This document shows, one piece after another, positions 6,894-12,476 of a stretch of 12,476 bases of DNA (within the stretch, counting starts at the first letter, position 1; each line of letters opens with the position of its first letter). The notes beneath the pieces are model-generated. The model worked only from the letters and a program-made list of their open reading frames with translations. It did no database searches and was not told where the DNA came from. This stretch comes from Lachnospiraceae bacterium UBA1753. Lineage in GTDB: Bacteria > Bacillota > Clostridia > Lachnospirales > Lachnospiraceae. The position numbers were made by a program, and so were the translations under genes. The stretch lies in assembly GCA_002317595.1 (NCBI GenBank), contig DCHL01000141.1, positions 9,943 to 22,418 of the forward strand. The letters are read 5' to 3'.

Positions 6894-7742
6894 TTACGCC
6901 TTACCCTGGCTCTGGCAGACCTGAATCTTCTCCTTGACAAGTCTTGTCACATATTCCATTCCAACAGCGCCATACTTCTTAGGATCAAATGCATCAGGAT
7001 TCGCTCCTAAGTACTCCTTAACTCCGTTGCTGTACGCAACTCTGAGTTCAGTAGCAAAATTAACCTTGCTGATACCTCTGCTGATGCACTCCTGCACTGC
7101 ACTGTCCGGAACTCCTGACGCGCCGTGAAGAACAAGCGGAATTGAAACCACCTTTCTTATTTCAGAAAGTCTGTCCACATCAAGCTTAGGCTCTCCCTTG
7201 TAGAATCCGTGTGCGGTTCCTATCGCAACTGCAAGGGATGTGATACCCGTCGCCTCCACGAACTTAACTGCATCATCAGGATCCGTATAACCCGGGTCAT
7301 TACACTCAAGGTCATCCTCCTTGCCGCCAACCTTGCCAAGCTCTGCCTCAACAGGAATCAGAGATGGTCTGCAGGCATCCGCAACTCTCTTGGATACTGC
7401 AATGTTCTCTTCAAAGCTCAACTTGGATCCATCAATCATAATCGATGTATATCCAGTCCTCAGAGCCTGCATTGCAAGTCCAAAGCTGCTGCCATGGTCA
7501 AGGTGCATTGCGATAGGAACGCTTGCTGCCTGGGCTGCTGCCCTTACATTGGCAAGATACATGTCAAGTCCTGCGTACTTCACAGTAGAAGGTGTTGTCT
7601 GCAGAATAACCGGAGCCTTCATCTCTTCGGCCGCCTTAACTACCGCCATTACCATTTCCATGTTCTCAACGTTGAAGGCGCCAATCGCATATCTGCCGCG
7701 ATCCGCATCCTCCATCATCTTAAGCGATGTAACAAGTGACAT
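6894..7742 (-). CDS. Class II aldolase, GatY/KbaY-like (tagatose-1,6-bisphosphate or fructose-bisphosphate aldolase)
   Basis: A zinc-dependent ketose-bisphosphate aldolase that cleaves a 1,6-bisphosphate to dihydroxyacetone phosphate and glyceraldehyde 3-phosphate. From the chosen start it has 282 residues, as in GatY/KbaY (about 284-286). Visible residues: GAFNVEN (21-27), HLDHGSSF (80-87) with catalytic Asp82 and zinc ligand His83 at the GatY positions, VEAELGKVGGKEDD (131-144), IGTAHGFYKG (174-183, zinc His178), VLHGASG (204-210, zinc His206) and NFATELRVAYSNG. The C-terminal VGMEYVTRLVKEKIQVCQS resembles the GatY/KbaY tail more than glycolytic FbaA. An upstream extension to 7856 was rejected: it runs through the promoter and lacks conserved sequence, whereas AAGGAGG lies eight bases before ATG 7742. 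It is the first gene of the transporter operon, behind an operator-promoter region. GatZ, its usual partner, is in the adjoining unit. Tagatose-bisphosphate is favoured by context, not proven. Confidence 0.9.
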   Translation of the reverse strand: MSLVTSLKMMEDADRGRYAIGAFNVENMEMVMAVVKAAEEMKAPVILQTTPSTVKYAGLDMYLANVRAAAQAASVPIAMHLDHGSSFGLAMQALRTGYTSIMIDGSKLSFEENIAVSKRVADACRPSLIPVEAELGKVGGKEDDLECNDPGYTDPDDAVKFVEATGITSLAVAIGTAHGFYKGEPKLDVDRLSEIRKVVSIPLVLHGASGVPDSAVQECISRGISKVNFATELRVAYSNGVKEYLGANPDAFDPKKYGAVGMEYVTRLVKEKIQVCQSQGKA

Positions 7743-7786
7743 AACCTGTTCCTCCTTAGTGCACCATTCCCAAAAAGGGTTAGGGT

Positions 7787-7797
7787 AAAACGTTTCG
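7787..7797. promoter_or_regulatory. LacI-type operator O1, just downstream of the promoter
   Basis: AAAACGTTTCG contains the perfect palindrome AAACGTTT (7788-7795), the core of many LacI/GalR-family operators. It covers about +6 to +16 relative to the predicted transcription start, a position where bound repressor would block initiation. No LacI gene is in the window, so the regulator must be elsewhere. Confidence 0.65.
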
Positions 7798-7809
7798 CCC
7801 TTGTATGAT

Positions 7810-7838
7810 ATTATGCCATAACATCTAGGTTTCGTCAA
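7810..7838 (-). promoter_or_regulatory. Sigma-70/SigA promoter of the aldolase-ABC transporter operon
   Basis: On the minus strand, -35 TTGACG (7838-7833), a 17-base spacer ending in TGG (extended -10 motif), and -10 CATAAT (7815-7810). Predicted start is near 7803, giving a 5' leader of about 60 bases before the aldolase ATG. The two operator palindromes bracket this promoter. Confidence 0.8.
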
Positions 7839-7886
7839 CAAATTTGGATAAAACAATATTGAAACATTATGGGATAATATTCACCA

Positions 7887-7898
7887 CGAAACGTTTTG
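7887..7898. promoter_or_regulatory. LacI-type operator O2, upstream of the promoter
   Basis: CGAAACGTTTTG holds the same AAACGTTT core (7889-7896) and, read on the minus strand, repeats the 11 bases AAAACGTTTCG of O1 up to the end bases. The centres of O1 and O2 are 101 bp apart, with O2 around -90. This layout suits repression by a DNA-looping tetramer or two dimers. Confidence 0.6.
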
Positions 7899-7936
7899 TA
7901 TTACGTTAAAAAGAATGTTTTTTTGCTTTATTAAGG

Positions 7937-7967
7937 AAAAACAAGCCCCGACCTCTGAACTCGGGGC
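7937..7967 (-). terminator. Intrinsic terminator ending the kinase-gatD-AKR-gatZ unit
   Basis: A seven-bp GC-rich stem (GCCCCGA at 7945-7951 with TCGGGGC at 7961-7967) with a nine-base loop is followed in the minus-strand transcript by UUGUUUUU (7944-7937). It lies 112 bases after the gatZ stop and upstream of the next operon's promoter, separating the two units. Confidence 0.88.
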
Positions 7968-8079
7968 CCGCCTTTTTCTTCTATATTTTTAAAGACTCAA
8001 TAATTGCTACGCAATTCTTTCGTTAAAATAGCGCAGCTACGCTGCTAATTTTATACTACCTGCAAAAAAATCACATGTA
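7968..8079 (-). other. gatZ 3' untranslated region with two similar small hairpins
   Basis: Together with the promoter, operators and terminator listed separately, this completes the 337-base gene-free stretch 7743-8079. Two hairpins share the loop and inner bases GCGTAGC on the minus strand: GCAGC-GTA-GCTGC (8045-8033) and AATTGC-GTA-GCAATT (8016-8002), centred 30 bases apart. Both precede the terminator. No open frame or known RNA family is recognised here. Confidence 0.45.
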
Positions 8080-9408
8080 TTAGCAGTAGAATGCGTCGCT
8101 GATCATATAATTAAGCTTTGTTGCGTAGTTATAATCCTCAACAAGATGAACCACACAGTCCTCAGCCAGTTCCTTAGGATCAAGAGGAAGAACTCCATCA
8201 CGAACCTTAATGTACTGCTGGGGCATATACTGACGAAGCATACTGAGAGGAATCTCAACCTCTGAAAGATTAGCAAACAGCTTCTTGATTGCATCCTGGA
8301 TTTCAGGCTGCGCGAAATAATAACGACAACGGTCTGAGAAGCTGAACTTTCTCTTGATTGCAAGCTGGTCCTCAGTGCCATGGTAATGCTTCTGCCAGTT
8401 GCCGGGATTCTTCATCATCGTCTCTTCCATCACATCGATGAATTTAGCCTGCTTCTCCTCCGGAACAAGCATCTGCTCCATCATTGAGAGGGCAAAAAGA
8501 CCTTCTCTGAGTGAGAATGTAAGCGCAGGTCCAACCTTGAGAATTGCGATTCCATCCTCTACCATCTCGCGAAGTCCCTTAGGCGACTGATAATCAGTTG
8601 AATGTCCCTCAAGAACTACATTGTCATATTTTTTCATCGCTGCAGTAAGCTCTGCTGCATTTGTTCTGTTGTAGTGGAATACATCCGCATCTCCGAACTC
8701 AACACCAGGCTGAACCACAATACCAATGATATTGTCAAACGCATCCTTAAGTCCGCGCTTCTCGAACTGCTCTCTGTACACAGCAAGTGTCTTCTCTACT
8801 GCGGCAGGCTTGGTAACAGAGATTGAATCCTCTGCTTCCTGAGCACCACCGGGAATCGGAACCTCGGAACCAATAATAAATGCAGGGCGTACTTCATCAG
8901 GATTCTTCTTGAGAAGCTCCTGATATGCCTCCTCACATGCCTCATAAAGAATTGCTCCGCGGCGCGCGATCGTCTCATCTGAAAGCATCTCATCCCTGGG
9001 GTCATCAGCAACCCTCATACTTGTATCAAGATGGATTTTCTTAAAGCCTGCGAGAACAAAAAGCTTAACAAGCTCAACAGACTTCTCCATCGCCTCTTTT
9101 TCGTTCTCGTTCTGCCATGTAAGAGGTCCGAGGTGATCGCCGCCAAGAATGATTTTATCCTTGGGGAATCCGATTCCGTCAGCTATCTCATACACAAAAT
9201 CTCTATAATCTGCCGGCTTCATTCCAGTGTAGCCGCCAAACTGATTAACCTGGTTGGCTGTCGCCTCAACCAGTACGTAGTCGTCAAATCTCATAGCCTG
9301 CTTAAGACAAGCTTCAATTACCAGATCATTTGCTGTACAGAAAGAAGGAATACCTGCATATTTCATTCCTGCTTTTCTCTTTGCCAGCATGCTTCTCATT
9401 GCATCCAT
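8080..9408 (-). CDS. gatZ: GatZ/KbaZ-family protein: D-tagatose-1,6-bisphosphate aldolase non-catalytic subunit or tagatose-6-phosphate 4-epimerase
   Basis: In enteric bacteria this family stabilises the catalytic GatY/KbaY aldolase. Some homologues in other bacteria are enzymes in their own right (D-tagatose-6-phosphate 4-epimerase). The 442-residue TIM-barrel-type protein carries the family hallmarks: IPSFCTANDLVIEA (20-33), EATANQVNQFGGYTGM, ILGGDHLGP, IHLDTSMRVADDP, IGSEVPIPGGAQE, VVQPGVEFGDADVFHYN and VLEGHSTDYQ, the last three being candidate active-site segments. It is slightly longer than E. coli GatZ/KbaZ (about 420-426). The start at 9408 is preferred over the ATG at 9414 because GAGGAG lies seven bases before the former but only one base before the latter. 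It is the last gene of its unit, preceded by a terminator-like hairpin. Family certain; whether it is a chaperone or an enzyme is open. Confidence 0.92.
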   Translation of the reverse strand: MDAMRSMLAKRKAGMKYAGIPSFCTANDLVIEACLKQAMRFDDYVLVEATANQVNQFGGYTGMKPADYRDFVYEIADGIGFPKDKIILGGDHLGPLTWQNENEKEAMEKSVELVKLFVLAGFKKIHLDTSMRVADDPRDEMLSDETIARRGAILYEACEEAYQELLKKNPDEVRPAFIIGSEVPIPGGAQEAEDSISVTKPAAVEKTLAVYREQFEKRGLKDAFDNIIGIVVQPGVEFGDADVFHYNRTNAAELTAAMKKYDNVVLEGHSTDYQSPKGLREMVEDGIAILKVGPALTFSLREGLFALSMMEQMLVPEEKQAKFIDVMEETMMKNPGNWQKHYHGTEDQLAIKRKFSFSDRCRYYFAQPEIQDAIKKLFANLSEVEIPLSMLRQYMPQQYIKVRDGVLPLDPKELAEDCVVHLVEDYNYATKLNYMISDAFYC

Positions 9409-9424
9409 TTTCATTCTCCTCTAT

Positions 9425-9466
9425 AAAAAGGCTGCAGCCCCAAGCTGCTGCATAAGAACTGCAGCC
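9425..9466 (-). terminator. Terminator-like hairpin directly before gatZ, possible attenuator
   Basis: In the minus-strand transcript GGCUGCAG (9466-9459) pairs with CUGCAGCC (9437-9430) over a 21-base loop, followed at once by UUUUU (9429-9425). The gatZ Shine-Dalgarno (9421-9416) begins only three bases later, so no promoter fits between. Any gatZ message must therefore read through this structure. Confidence 0.65.
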
Positions 9467-9499
9467 CTGCCGCTCTACCGAGCAGCTCTCATGTTCTTA
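9453..9499 (-). ncRNA. Putative structured leader upstream of gatZ (candidate antiterminator arm)
   Basis: UAAGAAC (9499-9493) is exactly complementary to GUUCUUA (9459-9453), enclosing a seven-bp hairpin GCUGCUC-GGUA-GAGCGGC (9486-9469, one GU pair). The 3' arm lies in the loop of the downstream terminator hairpin, so the two foldings compete or form a pseudoknot. I do not recognise a known riboswitch family. Chance pairing in a GCTGC-rich segment is possible. Confidence 0.35.
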
Positions 9500-9531
9500 G
9501 AAAAAATATTTTTATCCAGAATCAATCCAAA

Positions 9532-10545
9532 TTAGGCATCAGGACAGTCAACGATGAATCCATCCTCATCCCAGAGATCATGCCAGTCCTTAGCGCCGGG
9601 CCACAGGAATACCTGTCCCTTAACAAGACGGTTGTTCTTCTCAAGAGTAGCGATTGTAGCCATCTCCTCATCTGTAAGCTTGAAGGTCTGAGTTGCCTCG
9701 AGGTTGCTTACATACTCCATCTCATGTACTGAGAAAGGAATCGGGATCTGTCCTCTCTGCATAGCCCACTTGAGGCAGATGATTGCAGGATGAACGCCAT
9801 GTGCTTCAGCGATTGCCTTAAACTCAGGAACCTGCATATCAGCGATATCAGTAGAAACGATATCTCTCTCAGGTCTCTGGGGTGAGCCAAGAGGCATGAA
9901 TGCGATAGGCTGAATGTTGTGAGCTACAAGGTAATCAAAAATCTCCTGCTGCTGGAAGCAGGGATGGAACTCACTCTCACATGCTACAGGCATAATCTCG
10001 AACTTGTCGATAACAGCCTCAAGCTTGGGAATAGTAAGGTTTGAAATACCAATGTGACGGATGAGACCCTTCTTAACAAGTTCCTCACACTGTCTGTATG
10101 TATCCATGAATTCTTCAACTGAGAAAGGCTTAGAATCAGGATTTCTTGAATCAACGTCGCATCCCGGTGCATGGTAGTTAGGGAAAGGCCAGTGGATGAA
10201 GAAGAGATCGATGTAATCGCACTGAAGATCTTCAATACTCTTTCTGCAGCTCTTCTCTACCTCGCGATGCATGTCGTTCCATACCTTTGTCATGATGTAG
10301 AGGTCCTTTCTCTCTACAACACCCTCGTCGAATGCATCCTTGAATACCTTACCAATCTGATCCTCGTTGCCGTAGCATGCTGCGCAGTCAAACATTCTGT
10401 AACCGGCACGGATTGCTCCTGCTACTGCATTTGAAACCTGATCAGGTGTGAAACGGTCTGAACCGAATGTACCCATTCCGATACAGGGAACCTGGTCACC
10501 AGTGTTCAGTGTAATCTGGGGTACCTTTTTTGGATCTAATGCCAT
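9532..10545 (-). CDS. Aldo/keto reductase (aldose reductase-like)
   Basis: A cytoplasmic NAD(P)H-dependent oxidoreductase that interconverts carbonyls and alcohols, here likely a sugar or hydroxy-aldehyde. The 337-residue protein has the full catalytic tetrad: Asp53 and Tyr58 in MFDCAACYGNE (51-61), Lys87 in MTKVWND (85-91), and His118 in FFIHWPFP (115-122). Further family motifs are GISNLT, PIAFMPLGSP and the cofactor-loop region IPIPFSVHEMEYVSNL. It is a little longer than typical single-domain members (about 270-320), with an extra C-terminal stretch rich in Trp and Asp (about 314-337). AAGGAGG lies seven bases before the ATG. It sits 87 bases downstream of the GatD-like gene and 123 bases before gatZ. 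It may reduce a ketose or aldose to the polyol, or dispose of reactive aldehydes such as methylglyoxal; substrate unknown. Confidence 0.9.
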   Translation of the reverse strand: MALDPKKVPQITLNTGDQVPCIGMGTFGSDRFTPDQVSNAVAGAIRAGYRMFDCAACYGNEDQIGKVFKDAFDEGVVERKDLYIMTKVWNDMHREVEKSCRKSIEDLQCDYIDLFFIHWPFPNYHAPGCDVDSRNPDSKPFSVEEFMDTYRQCEELVKKGLIRHIGISNLTIPKLEAVIDKFEIMPVACESEFHPCFQQQEIFDYLVAHNIQPIAFMPLGSPQRPERDIVSTDIADMQVPEFKAIAEAHGVHPAIICLKWAMQRGQIPIPFSVHEMEYVSNLEATQTFKLTDEEMATIATLEKNNRLVKGQVFLWPGAKDWHDLWDEDGFIVDCPDA

Positions 10546-10584
10546 TTTACTTCCTCCTTAAATATGATTGTTATTTATCTCTCT

Positions 10585-10598
10585 GCAGCTCCTGCTGC
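10585..10598 (-). other. Small GCAGC/GCTGC hairpin between the dehydrogenase and reductase genes
   Basis: GCAGC-AGGA-GCTGC on the minus strand forms a five-bp stem with a four-base loop in the 87-base gap. There is no U-run, so it is not a terminator. Its stem bases recur in the hairpins before and after gatZ. Confidence 0.35.
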
Positions 10599-10632
10599 TT
10601 ATGATACTTAGTTACCTCGGCGTGACGCTGGA

Positions 10633-11682
10633 TTATTTTTCAGAATCGATAAGGATCTTGCCCTTAACTTTTCCAGGTGTCTTAAACATTTCAAAGGCCT
10701 CATCAATCTTTGAAAGCGGAACCTTCTCGAAGATGAACGAGTCGTCAAACTTGAGCTCGCCAGTTCCGAAATAGTGAGCTGTAAGCTCCCACTCATCTCC
10801 GGGGAACGGAGCTGAATAGCTCATCCATGAACCTGTAAGAATGAACTCCTTACGGTTGATGTTCTCCCACTCAGGAACTGTAAATGAAAGTTCTCTTGTA
10901 GGTGTTCCGATGAAGCACACCTGAGCCTTATTTGCAGCAAGCTTGAACGCAAGCTTCATTGTTATTGTATTTCCAGCGGTCTCATAGACGTAATCAAATC
11001 CCTGTCCACCAGTGATCTCGTTTACCTTGTCCATGAAGTCTTCCTTGCCAGAGTTAACACCGTAGTCAACACCAAGTCTCTTTGCAAGGTCAAGTCTCTC
11101 ATCAACAATGTCAAATACTGTAACGCTCTTAGCGCCAAAAATCTTGGCCCACTGTGCAGTGAACATTCCGATTGTTCCGCCGCCAAGGATCGCAACGTTC
11201 TTTCCACCCTTGTAATCACAGCGGCGAAGTCCGTGAAGTGAAACTGTTGCAGGCTCAAAGAATGCACCCTTCTCAAAGCTAACATCCTCACCGAACTTTA
11301 CTACGTTAAGCTCAGGCATTGATACATACTCAGCAAATGATCCAAACTCTCTTGAACCAATAAAGCTGTACTTCTTGCAGAGTGAGTAGTTACCCTTCTG
11401 ACAGTCAGGACACTTCATACAGGGAACAAGGGGAACTCCCGCAACCCTGTCTCCAGGCTTAACAGATGTGACACCCTCTCCAACCTCATCAACAACTCCC
11501 GAAAACTCATGTCCGAGAACGTTGGGGAAATAGTGGCAGGCATCTCCATTAACCCTGGGAATATCTGATCCGCAGATTCCTGTGTACTTAACCTTGACAA
11601 CCACCTTCCCGGGATCAGCCTTTGGCTTGTCGATCTCCTCGTAGCGGATGTCGTTAGTTGCATGAACAACTCCAGCTTTCAT
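10633..11682 (-). CDS. GatD-like zinc-dependent polyol dehydrogenase (galactitol-1-phosphate 5-dehydrogenase family)
   Basis: An NAD-dependent medium-chain dehydrogenase that oxidises a hexitol or hexitol phosphate to a ketose. The 349-residue protein closely follows GatD (about 346): TGICGSDIPRV (34-44), NVLGHEFSGVV (54-64), FIGSREFGSFAEY (107-119) and GSWMSYSAPFPGDEWE in the C-terminal half, a GatD hallmark. Catalytic zinc ligands are Cys37, His58, Glu59 and probably Glu143. Structural zinc ligands are Cys88, Cys91, Cys94 and Cys102. The nucleotide fold shows GGGTIG (167-172) and Asp191, which favours NAD over NADP. AAGGAG precedes the ATG. It lies 50 bases after an FGGY kinase gene. In PTS-based pathways the substrate is galactitol-1-phosphate. 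Here the importer is ABC-type, so the substrate is either free polyol or one phosphorylated by the kinase. Confidence 0.9.
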   Translation of the reverse strand: MKAGVVHATNDIRYEEIDKPKADPGKVVVKVKYTGICGSDIPRVNGDACHYFPNVLGHEFSGVVDEVGEGVTSVKPGDRVAGVPLVPCMKCPDCQKGNYSLCKKYSFIGSREFGSFAEYVSMPELNVVKFGEDVSFEKGAFFEPATVSLHGLRRCDYKGGKNVAILGGGTIGMFTAQWAKIFGAKSVTVFDIVDERLDLAKRLGVDYGVNSGKEDFMDKVNEITGGQGFDYVYETAGNTITMKLAFKLAANKAQVCFIGTPTRELSFTVPEWENINRKEFILTGSWMSYSAPFPGDEWELTAHYFGTGELKFDDSFIFEKVPLSKIDEAFEMFKTPGKVKGKILIDSEK

Positions 11683-11732
11683 TTTTATCTCCTTTTCATC
11701 ATAGGCAGACCTCTTCAGTGGCAGCCTGTAAT

Positions 11733-12476
11733 TTAATATTTTGAAAAAGTATCAGAGAGCCTGCTTCCAAGCTCAAGATACAGATCCATCGATTTCTTAT
11801 AGAGCTCATGCTTAGCCATATCAGGCTCCTGAGTCCTCGTGATTACGATCGTTCTCGAAACCGCTTCTTCGTAATCCTTGTATACTCCACATCCAACTCC
11901 TGCAAGGAGCGCTGCTCCAAGTGTTGTTGCTGTATCAGATGTCGGAACCTGAATAGTACGGCCCGTAACATCTGCCTTAATCTGTGTCCAGAGAACAGAA
12001 TTTGATGAACCACCCATTGCATTAAGAGTTCCAATCTCAATTCCCGTCGTCTCAGCAGTTCTGAGATTATGCTCCAAGGAGAAGGCCACACCCTCTAGAA
12101 CAGATCTGATTATATGGCCTCTTGTCTTACCAAAGGACAGACCATAAAATACGCCCTTAGCATCTGGATTCCAGATGGGTGATCTCTCTCCTGACATATA
12201 GGGAAGAAAAACTACGCCTTCGGAACCTGCCGGTACTGCCTCTGCCTCCGCAGTGAGCTCATCGAAGCTCATGTCACGGCCAAGTTCCTGCTTAAACCAT
12301 TTTAGTGTTCCACCGCCTCCAACGGTGCCGCCCTGGAGAAGATATGTTCCAGGAACAACATGCGCGCCGAGGATAAGCTGCTTATGTGCAAGAGCCTCAT
12401 CTGTACAGATGCTCATTCCGCCGGCCTGTCCACCCTGCTCCTGAGTCTGACCCTTCTTATATACACCTGCTCCAAG
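11733..12476 (-). CDS. FGGY-family carbohydrate kinase, C-terminal 247 residues (5' end outside window)
   Basis: An ATP-dependent sugar or polyol kinase of the xylulokinase-like group; the frame is open to the right edge. The C-terminal FGGY domain is visible: GVVFLPYMSGERSPIWNPDAKG (the PYLxGER-type motif), LSFGKTRGHIIRSVLEGVAFSLEHNL, NAMGGSSNSVLWTQIKADVTGRTIQVP (the GGGSxSxxWxQ-type ATP/sugar site), and TATTLGAALLAGVGCGVYKDYEEA. Full-length members have about 490-510 residues, so half is missing, including the N-terminal phosphate-binding motif and catalytic Asp. The kinase is distinct from the rhamnulokinase at the other end of the window. Since ABC import leaves sugars unphosphorylated, this kinase plausibly supplies the phosphate that GatD/GatZ/GatY substrates carry. 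Xylulose, tagatose, fructose or a hexitol are all possible; specificity is not readable here. Confidence 0.9.
   Translation of the reverse strand, partial: LGAGVYKKGQTQEQGGQAGGMSICTDEALAHKQLILGAHVVPGTYLLQGGTVGGGGTLKWFKQELGRDMSFDELTAEAEAVPAGSEGVVFLPYMSGERSPIWNPDAKGVFYGLSFGKTRGHIIRSVLEGVAFSLEHNLRTAETTGIEIGTLNAMGGSSNSVLWTQIKADVTGRTIQVPTSDTATTLGAALLAGVGCGVYKDYEEAVSRTIVITRTQEPDMAKHELYKKSMDLYLELGSRLSDTFSKY

Noticed and set aside
7209..7788. Overlapping plus-strand open frames antisense to the aldolase
   Set aside because: They are shadows of the aldolase frame, with no family motifs or start signals.
7743..7856. N-terminal extension of the aldolase reading frame up to 7856
   Set aside because: It runs through the predicted promoter and operator, lacks a ribosome binding site, and has no similarity to the GatY N-terminus; AAGGAGG sits before ATG 7742.
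7787..7898. Catabolite responsive elements (CcpA cre sites)
   Set aside because: The CG-centred palindromes lack the outer TG and CA bases of the cre consensus in either orientation; a LacI-type local operator fits better.
9475..9492. Five-codon leader peptide (Met-Arg-Ala-Ala-Arg) upstream of gatZ
   Set aside because: There is no credible ribosome binding site, and the codons show no link to a regulatory amino acid.

Overview
The window looks like a sugar and polyol catabolism locus of an anaerobic Firmicute, most likely a Lachnospiraceae relative (Butyrivibrio/Roseburia type). The grounds are the strong AGGAGG ribosome binding sites, the CUT2-type ABC transporter with an Ala/Pro/Glu-linked lipoprotein, moderate base composition, and proteins that read like clostridial versions of the Gat, Rha and Fuc enzymes. 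The genus is an inference. Every gene I can support is on the minus strand, so transcription runs from high to low coordinates. I see no rRNA, tRNA, CRISPR array or insertion sequence.

Right part (12476 to about 7937), first transcription unit: the C-terminal half of an FGGY-family carbohydrate kinase, a GatD-like zinc dehydrogenase, an aldo/keto reductase, and a GatZ/KbaZ-type tagatose-bisphosphate aldolase subunit. The unit ends at an intrinsic terminator (7937-7967). A terminator-like hairpin with a U-run also lies directly in front of the gatZ ribosome binding site. Together with an alternative pairing upstream, it looks like an attenuator.

Middle (about 7900 to 2030), second unit: a 337-base intergenic region holds a good extended -10 promoter and two LacI-type operator palindromes 101 bp apart. 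They control a GatY/KbaY-like class II aldolase, a sugar permease, a two-domain ABC ATPase, a second permease and a lipoprotein sugar-binding protein. A strong terminator (2030-2061) follows the binding protein.

Left part (1958 to 1): an L-fucose mutarotase (FucU), an unrecognised small helical protein, and the N-terminal 284 residues of a rhamnulokinase-family kinase that starts at TTG. This looks like a deoxysugar module of its own.

Proposed logic (inference): a binding-protein transporter with two different permeases imports an unphosphorylated hexitol or hexose. The GatD-like dehydrogenase and FGGY kinase convert it to a tagatose-phosphate type intermediate, and the GatY/GatZ pair handles the last step to triose phosphates. 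This resembles galactitol/tagatose catabolism rebuilt around an ABC transporter and a kinase instead of the usual phosphotransferase system. The substrate cannot be settled from sequence alone.
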